Assembly (NCBI GenBank): GCA_963755085.1
Contig: CAVWIN010000004.1
Location: forward strand, 1-64,000
DNA: 64,000 bases
Direction of reading: 5' to 3'
Source of the DNA: JACVRM01 sp963755085
Lineage (GTDB): Bacteria; Actinomycetota; Thermoleophilia; Gaiellales; Gaiellaceae
Part shown: positions 14,997 to 23,954 of the stretch, piece by piece
Numbering within the stretch: the first letter of the stretch is position 1
How the letters are laid out: every line of letters begins with the position of its first letter
The notes under the pieces: generated by a model
Seen by the model: the letters and a program-made list of their open reading frames with translations, nothing else
What the model was told of the DNA's origin: nothing
The model's database searches: none
Translations under genes and position numbers: made by a program

Positions 14997-16667
14997 CTAG
15001 GCGTCATGCAGGACGGTCACGTGGAGCGGGCGGAGCCGCTCTGCATTCTCACCCTCGTTGGCGCTTCGGCGGACGGTGACGCGGGCAGCGCGGCCGTCGA
15101 GCTCGAGCTCGCCGATCGAGTTGTCGAACGTGGGGCGGCGCACGAAGCTCCAGTCGGCCGCCGGCGACGGAACGCCCGCCAGCCGCGCGAGAAGCGAGCA
15201 GACGGCCCCGGCTCCTTTCGAGCCCGTGAGGCGGACGACGCGCCGCTGGGTCGCCGAGAGCGGGTGTCGGAACGGTGAACACGTGACCTGGAAGACCCGG
15301 CTCGCTTCGCCGGCCGTCGCGAGCATGACCTCGCTCACGTACGCGTGGTGGACGTCGCCGCCGAGTAGCACGATCGTGGCGGATGGCCGCCGCGCGTGGG
15401 TTCCGTTCGCGATCTGACCAAGCCAGTCGCAAAGACGCTCGAATGAGCGATTGAACGCACTCCAGTGCTCGAGGTCGACCGCGCGCCGCAGACGCTCACC
15501 CAGTCGCGCTGCCACGGCGCCCCACTTTCCGGCGCACACCGCTTCGTTCCAGGCCTCGAGGTGATGAATGCCTTTCGGCGCGAAGACCGGCAGCGTGCTC
15601 GCGATCACTAGGTGGTCGAAGTCGCCGAGCGAGTGCTCGACGATCCAGTCCCACTCTTCCTCGTCGATCATCTCGCGGCGGCCGTCGGTGAGCACGCGGG
15701 CCGCGCGCGAGTCGAGCACGAGCAGCCTCGACTTGCCGAAATCGCGGTAGTAGGCCCACCGCGACGCGGCCGACTCGCGATCCCACCTGCCGGCGGCGCG
15801 GCGCAGCCGTGGGCCGGCGTCGTCGTCAGCCTGGACGAGGCGGAGCAGCTCCTCCTCGGCGAGCTCGGGCGGGGAGAGGTTGCCGATGTGCTGGTAGATC
15901 CAGTAGGACATGAACGCGCCGGTGATCCGGTCGCCCCACCACGGGCGTGCACGCATCTCCTCGACCCAGCTCCAGGAGATGTTCCAGTCGTCGTTGACGT
16001 CGTGGTCGTCGAAGATCATCACGCTGGGCACCGTCGAGAGGAGCCAGCGGATGTCCGGGTCCGACCACGATTCGCGATAAAGCCAGGTGAACTCCTCGAA
16101 ATCCGCAGCCTCCTCGCCCGGCGGCTCGCGCGTGTCGCGCCGTGCCCGAATGAACTCCGCGGTGGCCGGGGATACCTCGTCGGCGTAGACCTGGTCGCCG
16201 AGCATCATCAGTGCGTCGGGCCACTCGATCTCGCCGCGCTGCAGCTGCCGCGAGTACGCCCACAGCGCGTCGATGTGCGTGCGCGCGAGCTCGTCGGGCC
16301 AGGGCGGTTCCGTCGAGATGGGCTGCGGGTCACCGATCCTGCAGGACCCGAAGGCGAGCCGCACTCGCGGCTCGTCCGCGCGCGTGTGCACCGCCGGCGC
16401 AGGACGACCGTCATCCGGCGGCCAGACCGGACGTCCGTCCAGGCGAACGTCATAGCTGATCACCGACGAGGGAGCCAGGTCGTCCACGAGCACGAGCGCG
16501 TAGTGATGCCCCTCGACCGCGAAGGTTCGCGAGCGGTGGCCGAGTACCTCGACCTCGCACGCCTCGCTCGTCTCGACCCAGAAGCTGGCGCTCTTCGTCC
16601 CGGCGTAGCGCAGCAGAGGGCCGAGCACCAGCTCGGGATTCGCCGAGCGGGGCTCGCGGCCGGCCAC
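14997..16667 (-). CDS. PhoD-like metallophosphatase (alkaline phosphatase D family)
   Basis: About 556 residues. An N-terminal fibronectin-like domain (GPLLRYAGTKSASFWVETS) is followed by a calcineurin-type phosphoesterase core: FGSCR, MMLGDQVYADE, MIFDDHDVNDDWN and LLGGDVHHAYVSE give the metal-binding Asp, Asn and His residues. PhoD enzymes are Ca/Fe-dependent phosphodiesterases, often secreted, but no signal peptide or Tat motif is visible, so this one may be cytoplasmic. No ATG fits; the GTG giving VAGREPRSANPE is my choice. Minus strand, divergent from the DUF1206 gene. Confidence 0.87.
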   Translation of the reverse strand: MAGREPRSANPELVLGPLLRYAGTKSASFWVETSEACEVEVLGHRSRTFAVEGHHYALVLVDDLAPSSVISYDVRLDGRPVWPPDDGRPAPAVHTRADEPRVRLAFGSCRIGDPQPISTEPPWPDELARTHIDALWAYSRQLQRGEIEWPDALMMLGDQVYADEVSPATAEFIRARRDTREPPGEEAADFEEFTWLYRESWSDPDIRWLLSTVPSVMIFDDHDVNDDWNISWSWVEEMRARPWWGDRITGAFMSYWIYQHIGNLSPPELAEEELLRLVQADDDAGPRLRRAAGRWDRESAASRWAYYRDFGKSRLLVLDSRAARVLTDGRREMIDEEEWDWIVEHSLGDFDHLVIASTLPVFAPKGIHHLEAWNEAVCAGKWGAVAARLGERLRRAVDLEHWSAFNRSFERLCDWLGQIANGTHARRPSATIVLLGGDVHHAYVSEVMLATAGEASRVFQVTCSPFRHPLSATQRRVVRLTGSKGAGAVCSLLARLAGVPSPAADWSFVRRPTFDNSIGELELDGRAARVTVRRSANEGENAERLRPLHVTVLHDA

Positions 16668-16802
16668 GGCAGCGGTGTCGTCGTCTCTCGCCCCGATGCA
16701 CGATGCTATCCGGCCGCGCCCCGCGAGGCTCGTTTCCGCGTCGTTACGAGCGGGTAGCCCACGATCAAGCGCGCCTACCGGGCGCGCACAAGGACGAGGA
16801 GC

Positions 16803-17645
16803 ATGATGACGGAAGCCACAACGGAAACGGCGCCCGTGCGCGCGGCGCGTGACGCAGGCGAGACGGTCGTTCAGAGCCAACCGTTCGAATGGCTCGCACG
16901 CGCGGGATTCATTGCGCGAGGACTGATCTACGCGATCATCGGAGTGCTCGCGGTGAAGGTCGCGCTCGGAGCCGGCGGAAAGACGGCCAACCAGCAGGCG
17001 GCGCTCGAGACGATCGCGCATCAGCCGTTCGGCACGTTGCTGCTGATCCTGGTCGCGGTCGCACTCGCCGGCTACGCCGGCTGGCGGATCTTCAGGGCTG
17101 CGCTCGGCCACGGGCCGGAGGCCAGCGACACCGCCCTGGACCGCCTTTCCGCACTCGCGAGCGGGCTCGTGTACGCCGCCATCTGCCTCATCGCCGTCAA
17201 GCTCTTGCTCGGGTCGCAGCCCAGCAGCTCGACCAAGCCGCACAGGGCCACGGCCGGGGTCCTCGGCTGGCCCGGCGGGCCGTGGCTCGTCGGCGCGGTC
17301 GGCGCCGTCCTCATCGGCGTCGGCCTCTACCAGGGCTGGCGCGGGCTCAGCAGAGACTTCCTGAACGATTCGAAGACCGAAGAGATGGGGCCGTTGGTGC
17401 GGAAGTCGATCGTCTGGGTCGGCGTGTTCGGGCATCTCGCCCGGATGGTCGTCTTCTGCCTGGTGGGCGCCTTCCTGATCAAGGCGGCGATCGAATACAA
17501 CCCGAGGGCTGCCGTCGGCCTCGACGGGGCGCTGGCGAAGCTCGCACACCAGTCGTACGGAATGTTCCTGCTCGGTGTCGTGGCAACCGGCCTGATCGCG
17601 TTCGCGATCTACTCCTTCAGTGACGCTCGCTACCGCAGGATCTGA
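16803..17645 (+). CDS. DUF1206 integral membrane protein
   Basis: A 280-residue protein with six hydrophobic helices arranged as three DUF1206 repeats (about 27-97, 110-185 and 200-277). Each repeat starts with a Gly-rich helix such as RAGFIARGLIYAIIGVLAVK or RLSALASGLVYAAICLIAVK. The family is typical of actinobacteria; its function is unknown. The start is ATG after AGGACGAGGAGC, with a second ATG one codon later. It is convergent with the PAP2 gene at 17660 and may share a stop region with it. Confidence 0.87.
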   Translation: MMTEATTETAPVRAARDAGETVVQSQPFEWLARAGFIARGLIYAIIGVLAVKVALGAGGKTANQQAALETIAHQPFGTLLLILVAVALAGYAGWRIFRAALGHGPEASDTALDRLSALASGLVYAAICLIAVKLLLGSQPSSSTKPHRATAGVLGWPGGPWLVGAVGAVLIGVGLYQGWRGLSRDFLNDSKTEEMGPLVRKSIVWVGVFGHLARMVVFCLVGAFLIKAAIEYNPRAAVGLDGALAKLAHQSYGMFLLGVVATGLIAFAIYSFSDARYRRI

Positions 17646-17659
17646 GCGGGGGCGGCCGG

Positions 17660-18607
17660 CTACCGAGCGCGCGCGCGCCCGGAGCCCGCGACGTGCTCCC
17701 GCTCGATCGCGTGCGGCGGACCGCCGTTCGCGCCGGCGTCAGCGGAAAGACTGACGTCTGCTGCCCCCGCAGCCTGCTCGACTGCGACCCCGAATCGCAG
17801 GAGGCGTCCACCGAAGGCGATGCTGCAGATCGCGAACCACGCCCAGCCGAGCGCGAGGCCCGCGACGACGTCCGTCACCCAGTGAACGTCGAGGAGGACA
17901 CGACTACAGGCCACACCGACCGCGATTGCAACTGCCGCTCCTGCCAGCAGCGCCCGCGCGCGGGGAGCGCGCCGCCGTCCGATCAAGAGCGCCGCGGCCG
18001 CGTAGAACGCCGCCGCGGTCGACGTGTGACCGCTCGGAAACGACGGCCCGAGGGTCGCGGCGATCGGGTTCAGGGTCGGCCGCGCCCGATGCAACAAGTC
18101 CTTCACCGCCAACGTCAGGATCCCGTCGCCGGCGAGCACGACGACGAGGAACGGAAAGATCCAGCGGCTCGGTACGCGACGCATCTCCACGATCGCAACC
18201 ACGAGGCCGAGTGCGATGACGGTCCTCGCCTCGCCCAAGTTCGTCACGAGCTCGAGCCCACGGGTCGAAAGGCGCCCGGCATGATCGTTGCCCCACTGAG
18301 CCACGCTGTGATCGATCCGGCGCAGCTCCGGGTTCGAGCGCACGAGCAAGGCCAGAACGCCCAGCGCGAGTCCGCCGACGACCACGAGGACGAGCGCGAT
18401 CGTCAGCGCAAGCCCCGTCGCCGTCGCCGGGTCCAGCCGCCCGTCGAGCTTCCTGCGCAGGCTTGGGTGCTCGCGGATCGTCTCCCCGGCGGCCTGAGCG
18501 GCGGCGAGACTCGGGCGGGACGCTGCGCTCTCGGGGTAGCGCAGCGCGAGCATGCCCACCGCTGCACCCGCAGTCAGGGCAATGACCAGCAGAAGTATCA
18601 GGGGCAT
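17660..18607 (-). CDS. PAP2-family membrane phosphatase
   Basis: A 315-residue integral membrane phosphatase. The three PAP2 motifs are KDLLHRARP, FPSGHTS and SRVLLDVHWVTD, with the conserved Lys/Arg, Ser-Gly-His and His/Asp residues. These enzymes dephosphorylate lipid phosphates such as phosphatidic acid or undecaprenyl pyrophosphate. The N-terminus has a helix (LILLLVIALTAGAAVGML) plus a soluble loop, and the C-terminal tail after residue 285 is hydrophilic. It is back to back with a second PAP2 gene 83 bp away that is followed by a lipid kinase, pointing to lipid-phosphate turnover. Confidence 0.9.
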   Translation of the reverse strand: MPLILLLVIALTAGAAVGMLALRYPESAASRPSLAAAQAAGETIREHPSLRRKLDGRLDPATATGLALTIALVLVVVGGLALGVLALLVRSNPELRRIDHSVAQWGNDHAGRLSTRGLELVTNLGEARTVIALGLVVAIVEMRRVPSRWIFPFLVVVLAGDGILTLAVKDLLHRARPTLNPIAATLGPSFPSGHTSTAAAFYAAAALLIGRRRAPRARALLAGAAVAIAVGVACSRVLLDVHWVTDVVAGLALGWAWFAICSIAFGGRLLRFGVAVEQAAGAADVSLSADAGANGGPPHAIEREHVAGSGRARAR

Positions 18608-18690
18608 CGAAGGCTCCCGTCGATTTCAACGGATCCGAATCTCCGCACCGAAAACCGTTTGCCCCCGTCCCGCTAGGGGAAACCCCGCCC

Positions 18691-19524
18691 ATGGCATTCG
18701 ACTCCGCCGATGTTTCTGTGGGGGTCTCCGCTCCCGAGCGGAGCCGACGAGCTGCCCTCTCGAACGGACGGCCGCCCGCTCGCCGGGTGACCGTGACGGA
18801 CCCCCGCCGCGGGGGCCCTGCGACACGCTTCGCCGCGGCCCTCGACGGCCGGCACCCAGCTGTCGTCTTCGCGACGGGGGAGATCCTCGGGTACGTCGCG
18901 CTCGTTGTCGCGACGATCGGCCTCGGCCTGCTGCTGACCCACGTCGTGCTGCCGTTCCACGGCATCGGCAACGCCGACGAGCGCCCGGTGGCCTGGCTCG
19001 CCGATCGACGAACGCCGTTCCTGACTGACGCCTCGCTCGTCGGCTCGATGATCGGGGACTGGGTGCTGGTCGCGATCGTGGTCGTCGTGTCCGTGGCGCT
19101 GGCCGTTCTGCGTCACTGGCGGATCGCGGCCTTCGTTGCCCTCGCGCTCATCGCCGAGTCCGCGACCTACGGCGCGACGGTGTTGGTCGTCCATCGGCAT
19201 AGGCCCGAGGTGACGCGCCTCGACCATCTCGCGGCGAACGCGAGCTACCCCTCCGGGCACGTGGCGGCTTCCGTCGCGGTCTACGGCGGCCTGGCGCTGC
19301 TCATCACCTCCCGGGTGAGGAACGCCGCGCTCCGCGCCGCCTGCTGGGGGATGGCGGCCGCGCTTCCCGTGTTCGTCGCGTTCTCGCGGATGTACCGCGG
19401 CATGCACCATCCGCTCGACGAGGCAGCCGGAGCGCTGATGGGGGCGACTGCCGTGATGATCGCCCTCTTCGCGGCACGCGCCTCGGGCGCCGCAGTCGAA
19501 CGCCGCCGACGACGAGCGTCATGA
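18691..19524 (+). CDS. PAP2-family membrane phosphatase, second type
   Basis: A 277-residue protein with PAP2 motifs VVHRHRPEV, YPSGHVAAS and SRMYRGMHHPLD. Note that the Lys of the first motif is replaced by His (HRHRP), a common variant. About 60 N-terminal residues are polar and Arg-rich before the first membrane helix. The stop overlaps the start of the lipid kinase gene (ATGA), so phosphatase and kinase are co-translated, a pairing seen in phospholipid or undecaprenyl-phosphate recycling. Confidence 0.88.
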   Translation: MAFDSADVSVGVSAPERSRRAALSNGRPPARRVTVTDPRRGGPATRFAAALDGRHPAVVFATGEILGYVALVVATIGLGLLLTHVVLPFHGIGNADERPVAWLADRRTPFLTDASLVGSMIGDWVLVAIVVVVSVALAVLRHWRIAAFVALALIAESATYGATVLVVHRHRPEVTRLDHLAANASYPSGHVAASVAVYGGLALLITSRVRNAALRAACWGMAAALPVFVAFSRMYRGMHHPLDEAAGALMGATAVMIALFAARASGAAVERRRRRAS

Positions 19525-20411
19525 CGCGGGTCGCAGTCGTCGCCCATGCGGGCAAGAGCCTTGGCGGCGGACTGGCCGAGCTTCGGCGCGTCCTCGAGCG
19601 CGAAGGCGTTGCCGACCCGCTCTGGTACGAGGTCGCCAAGAGCCGCAAGGCGCCCAAGCAGGTGCACCGCGCGCTGGAAGAGGGCGCCGACCTGATCTTC
19701 GCCTGGGGCGGGGATGGGCTCGTGCAGCAGTGCATCGACGTCCTCGCCGGTTCCGACCCGGCCGCGGCGCTCGCCGTCGTTCCCGCCGGGACGGCGAACC
19801 TCCTCGCCCACAACCTGGGGATTCCGCTCGACATCGAGGAGGCTGTCCGGATCGGCCTCCACGGGCCTCGGCGCACGATCGACGTGGGGCGGCTGAACGG
19901 GGAGCGCTTCGCCGTCGCCGCGGGCGCGGGGTTCGACGCGCGCATGATCCGCGAGGCGGACGGGGGCCTCAAGGACAGGTTCGGCCGGGTTGCCTACGTC
20001 TGGACCGGGTCGAAGAACCTCACCGCCAAGCCGTTCCGCGCCCAGATCAAGGTCGACGGCGCCACCTGGTACGACGACAAGGCGAGCTGCATCCTCATCG
20101 GCAACGTCCCCGAGCTCATGGGAGGAATCGAGGCGTTCGAGGACGCCCGTCCGGACGACGGCCTGCTCGAGCTCGGCGTGGTGAAGGCGGACGGGCTCGT
20201 CCAGTGGGCCCGCACACTCGCCCGGACCGCCGTCGGCGACGCGACCGGGTCACCGTTCGTCCAGATGACGAAGACCCGGTCGGCGAAGGTGAAACTCAAC
20301 CGGAAGATCGACTACGAGCTCGACGGCGGCAGCCGTGCCAAGGTGAAATCGTTCGTCGTCGAGGTCGAGCCCGGAGCGGTAACCGTGTGCGTTCCCAGTG
20401 CAGGCGGCTGA
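19521..20411 (+). CDS. Diacylglycerol kinase-family lipid kinase
   Basis: A soluble DagK/YegS-type lipid kinase of 296 residues. The nucleotide-binding GGDG motif is at 63-66 (FAWGGDGLVQQ), followed by PAGTANLLAHNLGIP (88-102) and the FDARM segment of the C-terminal beta-domain. It phosphorylates a membrane lipid such as diacylglycerol. It overlaps the upstream PAP2 gene by 4 bp, so a kinase/phosphatase couple acts on the same lipid pool. Length and motif order are normal. Confidence 0.9.
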   Translation: MTRVAVVAHAGKSLGGGLAELRRVLEREGVADPLWYEVAKSRKAPKQVHRALEEGADLIFAWGGDGLVQQCIDVLAGSDPAAALAVVPAGTANLLAHNLGIPLDIEEAVRIGLHGPRRTIDVGRLNGERFAVAAGAGFDARMIREADGGLKDRFGRVAYVWTGSKNLTAKPFRAQIKVDGATWYDDKASCILIGNVPELMGGIEAFEDARPDDGLLELGVVKADGLVQWARTLARTAVGDATGSPFVQMTKTRSAKVKLNRKIDYELDGGSRAKVKSFVVEVEPGAVTVCVPSAGG

Positions 20412-20494
20412 GCGCCGCGGTCACGTCAGCGTGACGGACGGCTGCTGAGACCGAAGCTGTAGGCGCGCCAGGCAGCGGCCTCCGCTGGGGCTGG

Positions 20495-20620
20495 GTGTTC
20501 CGCCTATACGCAACGGCGGTGGGCCAATCTGGCGTGCAGCCTGCTTTCTGCTGAACCCGGCTACAGCTCTGGCGAGGCTCAGGGTCGCAGGTTCAACTCC
20601 TGCCCGTACTCACAAAGGGG
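20495..20620 (+). repeat. tRNA-half repeat, copy R3 (degenerate)
   Basis: The left arm of the core is recognisable (GTGTTCCGCCTATACGCAAC, GGGCCAATCTGG), but the right arm and the anticodon-loop segment are eroded (GGCTCAGGGTCGCAGGTTC). The T-arm GCAGGTTCAACTCCTGC is intact and the acceptor end reads CCGTAC. No good terminator follows. An old copy. Confidence 0.7.
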
Positions 20621-20673
20621 CGAGTCACACCTCGGATCTCAATCAAGCACCAGGCCGCCGCGAGGATCTACTC

Positions 20674-21732
20674 GTGCCCAAAAAAGCCTATCCAGATGCG
20701 GCCAGGAACACGGGAAGCCTTGGTCCATGGACAGGGAAACGCAGCGGTCTCTGGAAACAACGGGAGGTGCTCACGGTTTTCCTGTTCGACGAGCGGGAAT
20801 CCGAGCAAGTCGAGGACTGGCGGGCCGCACTCGAACGGCTCGCCGACGACGAGTTGCTCTGGCTCGCCCTGCGCGACCCGACCGAGGAGGAGATTGCGGC
20901 TCTGCAGGAGGCGCTTGAACTCGGCGACGAGAACGCGCGGAGGCTGCGCGAGCAGCCCAGCCGCGCGTCTATGGCTGACACAGGCGAGCGTATGCACGTG
21001 ACGCTGTACGCGGCCGACATCGATGAAGGTGGACCTGTCCTTGCTCCCATCGAATGCGCGCTCGGCCGAAACTGGATCATCACCGCTCATCCTCAAAAAA
21101 TCGAGGTGCTCGAGGAGTTTCGTGAGCGCGCCGAGGGCGGAGGCCAGATCGGTGCGCTCGACGCACCCTCGTTCGTCGCAGCGATTTTCGAGTGGATCGT
21201 CACCGGCTACTTCCGCGCCTTCGAGGCTATCGAGAGCGAGCTGGAGGAGTTGGACGCGAAGGTCATGTCCAGCACACCGACGGAGGTCTCCGACGACCTG
21301 AACCGGCTGGTCGAGCTCCGCCGCTCGATCGGGACACTGCGACGGGCGCTCTCCCCACACCGCGAGGTCGTCGTAGCTCTCGCACATCCCGAGCTCGATG
21401 CGCTCTCGACAGAGGACTCGGCGGAGAAGTTCGCCGTCCTCGAGAGTCGCCTGACCCAAGCACTGGACGCCGCCCGCGAAGCGAAGGAATCGACCTTCGG
21501 CTCCTTCGACCTCCTCGTCGCCCGAATCGGCCAACGGACGAACGACATCATGAAGGTGCTCACACTGGTCACGGTCATCCTCTTGCCCGCGACCGTGCTC
21601 GCGGGGATCATGGGCATGAACTTCAAGGTCGGCCTCTTCGACATGGCGTGGATGTTCTGGGCGGTGATCGCTGCGATGTTCGGCATCGCCGTGCTCGTAC
21701 TCTCAGTCGCCCGCAACCGACGCTGGATCTAA
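20674..21732 (+). CDS. corA: CorA-family Mg2+/divalent cation transporter
   Basis: A 352-residue protein with the CorA layout: a long acidic, coiled-coil cytoplasmic domain (about 30-290) and two C-terminal membrane helices, the first (VLTLVTVILLPATVLAGIM) ending in the selectivity motif Gly-Met-Asn at 314-316. It would form a pentameric channel for Mg2+ or Co2+. The start is GTG, and the N-terminal 30 residues are atypical, so a later start is possible. It is the only gene between repeat copies R3 and R4. Confidence 0.9.
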   Translation: MPKKAYPDAARNTGSLGPWTGKRSGLWKQREVLTVFLFDERESEQVEDWRAALERLADDELLWLALRDPTEEEIAALQEALELGDENARRLREQPSRASMADTGERMHVTLYAADIDEGGPVLAPIECALGRNWIITAHPQKIEVLEEFRERAEGGGQIGALDAPSFVAAIFEWIVTGYFRAFEAIESELEELDAKVMSSTPTEVSDDLNRLVELRRSIGTLRRALSPHREVVVALAHPELDALSTEDSAEKFAVLESRLTQALDAAREAKESTFGSFDLLVARIGQRTNDIMKVLTLVTVILLPATVLAGIMGMNFKVGLFDMAWMFWAVIAAMFGIAVLVLSVARNRRWI

Positions 21733-21821
21733 GGGGCACGTTACGGACACTTGACCCTCCCTACTCAGGGAGTAGCGACCTGGCGTGCGGCAGCGTTCGG
21801 CAATGCCCCGACCGCGGGCTG

Positions 21822-21905
21822 CCGGCTCGCGGCCGAAAACTGGCTCGGAGCCGGACGTTCAGGCGGAATACGGCGAAACGCGTGTACACAATCGAGGCGG
21901 CTCAT
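21822..21905 (+). repeat. tRNA-half repeat, copy R4 (right core arm only)
   Basis: Carries the CCGAAAACTGGCTCGGAGCC segment, the right inverted-repeat arm AGGCGGAATACGGCG, then GTGTACACAATCGAGGCGG, and stops exactly at CTCAT, the first bases of the tRNA-Met anticodon loop. What follows (CAGCTGTTCGACGCC) is unrelated. The tRNA half and terminator are missing. Confidence 0.75.
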
Positions 21906-22142
21906 CAGCTGTTCGACGCCACGCACGGCGGGATCGAGTGCCGTCACCCGATCGGACTGAAATAGCTGGCCGAGCGGCTTTCGCCGCCCGGCTAGTTGCG
22001 CTCTGAGGAGCCATTAATGGGCAAGCAGAGGTCGACCGCGGTCTATGCGACGGCATCCGATGCTCGCGATCACAGCTGGCGGGCAGCTGGGGCCGCGCCC
22101 GGCTTGCCGTTGGCCCTAGAGTGAGACGCACCCAAGAGCGCG

Positions 22143-22556
22143 ATGCCTTTCACAATCAGCAGCGTCGAGTACTACTACGCGAACGTCCGTGACGAGTTGG
22201 GGGCGGCGTATCGCGTCCTGTCGCTGCTCGCCGAGCGCGGTGTCAACCTGCTCGCCTTCACGGCGGTGCCGAGCGGACCGAGCCTGGCCCAGTTCACGCT
22301 CGTCCCGGAGGACCCGAATAGGCTGGTCGCCGAAGGGCGCGCCGTCGGCCTTCCGCTCGACGGCCCACACCACGCGCTCCTTGTTCAGGGCGACGACGAG
22401 CTCGGTGCGTTCGCGGGCGTTCATGAGCGGCTCGTCGAGGGAGGCGTGGACATCTACGCATCCACGGGCGTAACCGACGGTCGCGGCTCATTCGGCTACC
22501 TGGTGTACGTGCGCGAGGAGCAGTTCGAGAAGGCCGCACGCGCGCTGGGGGTGTGA
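22143..22556 (+). CDS. ACT-domain-like small protein
   Basis: A 137-residue soluble protein. The N-terminal half, GAAYRVLSLLAERGVNLLAF, reads like an ACT-type alpha/beta unit (strand, helix, GVN turn, strand), and the second half repeats the pattern (FAGVHERLVEGGVDIYAS). ACT domains bind amino acids; this protein has no fused enzyme, so it may be a stand-alone sensor. Start: ATG with no strong ribosome binding site in front. Confidence 0.7.
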   Translation: MPFTISSVEYYYANVRDELGAAYRVLSLLAERGVNLLAFTAVPSGPSLAQFTLVPEDPNRLVAEGRAVGLPLDGPHHALLVQGDDELGAFAGVHERLVEGGVDIYASTGVTDGRGSFGYLVYVREEQFEKAARALGV

Positions 22557-22802
22557 GCAGGCCCGACGTCCGGTCGAGGGCATCCCGGACCCAGTGAAGA
22601 CCGCCCCTTCAAGAGGCGCCGACGGATCAGGTCGTACGCGGCAGAATGGCCCGGTGGCGGCGACTGGCCCGGCCTGGCCGAGTTTCGCCCGAACTGTTGT
22701 CTACCTGAGCCGATCTTCGGTGATCTCAGTGGACGGAATCTCGCAACCGCCGTACGGTGGCGCTGTCACTGACCCAGGTGCAAAGGAAGCGAGGGGCAGA
22801 CG

Positions 22803-23393
22803 ATGAGCGCCGAGTTCGTTCTCGACACGCCGGTCGTGCGTGCGTTCGTGGCCGGCGTCCAGCCGACGATGGTCGGCGCCTCCTCGCCGGAGGAAGCCTG
22901 CGAAGCGATCACGCCCCGCTTCGCCGAGCTGCTCGGCGACCCGGACTGGCTCCCGGCCGAGTATCAAGCCGCTGCCGAGGAAAGCGGAATGGGCGGCGGT
23001 ATCGGTCAGTGGCTCCTCTACCGCGCCGAGGACGGATCACTGACGCTCTTCTCGCTCGTCGTGCCGCCTGGTTCGGAAACGCCGATCCACGACCACCTCG
23101 CCTGGGGCCTCGTCGGCCTCTACTGCGGCACGCAGGATGAGGAGATCTACACGCACCGCAAAGGCGCACTCGAACTCGTCGAACGGCGTTCGCTCGGCGC
23201 GGGCGATTTCTACGTCCTGATCCCTCCGCGCGACGACATCCACCGGGTGCGGACGACGTCTGCCGAGACGTCGGTCTCGGTCCACCTGCTGACGAACGAC
23301 ACCGGTTGCGTCTGGCGGCACGCGTACGACCCCGCGTCCGGCGAGCCAATCCCGTTCCGCTCCGGCTACGTCAACATCGCCTGTAACGATTAG
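22803..23393 (+). CDS. Cysteine-dioxygenase-like cupin enzyme
   Basis: A 196-residue double-stranded beta-helix protein. The segment PIHDHLAWGLVGLYCG contains the two metal-binding His residues of the cysteine dioxygenase-type cupin box, and DIHRVRTTSAETSVSVHLL supplies the third His. About 65 helical N-terminal residues precede the cupin. It probably uses Fe(II) and O2 on a small thiol or carboxylate; the substrate is not predictable. The GTG/ATG region is clear: ATG follows GAGGGGCAG. It lies alone with the ACT-like gene between R4 and R5. Confidence 0.8.
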   Translation: MSAEFVLDTPVVRAFVAGVQPTMVGASSPEEACEAITPRFAELLGDPDWLPAEYQAAAEESGMGGGIGQWLLYRAEDGSLTLFSLVVPPGSETPIHDHLAWGLVGLYCGTQDEEIYTHRKGALELVERRSLGAGDFYVLIPPRDDIHRVRTTSAETSVSVHLLTNDTGCVWRHAYDPASGEPIPFRSGYVNIACND

Positions 23394-23514
23394 GCTGGCA
23401 CCGCTTCGGCAGAGAGACCGTGCCATTGACGTGACGGCCCGCGCGCGATCGCTGGCGCGATCGCTGGTTTCTTCGACGAGCGTCAGCTCGAATCAGGCGC
23501 AGGAGAACGCTTCG

Positions 23515-23729
23515 ACTGCAAGCGTTCTGCGAGCAAGGGGGTTCCACGGCGACGTCACTTGGTTCCGCATCAAACGCAACAAGTGAAGCCTCGACCCCGG
23601 CTTGCAGCGTGGGTTTGTCTGGAACACTGCGGCAGGCGTGTACCCGATCGAGGCGGCTCATAGCCCGGAGGCCGCAGGTTCACATCCTGCCCCCGCTACT
23701 CAGAAATGCCCTCCGGAAGAGGGCTTTCC
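23515..23729 (+). repeat. tRNA-half repeat, copy R5 (diverged core)
   Basis: The left part has CTGCAAGCGTTCTGCGAGCA and GGTTCCGCATCAAACGCAAC; the right arm is strongly diverged (GGAACACTGCGGCAGGCGTG). The GATCGAGGCGG lead-in and tRNA-Met half (CTCATAG, 23657, to CGCTAC, 23699) are well kept. Terminator: GCCCTCCGGAAGAGGGC with a T-rich tail. Confidence 0.8.
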
Positions 23730-23954
23730 TTTCGGGCCGGGGACGGCGACCGCAACTCAACGTGCAAGGATCGCTGATATTCGCCCGGCCGGCGCAACGT
23801 CGATGCGGAATTCGCCGGCGAGCCGACGCGCCGTCCAGCTCCGCCACGACCTCGACGCCGCCGAAGACGAGATCGCAACCGTCGCGAACGACGCGCGACG
23901 CAACGAGTCCCCGTAGACTCCGCATCGCGTTTCTCGGTCAAAAAGGGGGAATTC

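Noticed and set aside
23760..23916. A small gene ending in a helical stretch (AVQLRHDLDAAEDEIATVAN) after R5
   Set aside because: It has no separate start or ribosome binding site and its frame begins inside the tRNA-half repeat; too weak to call.
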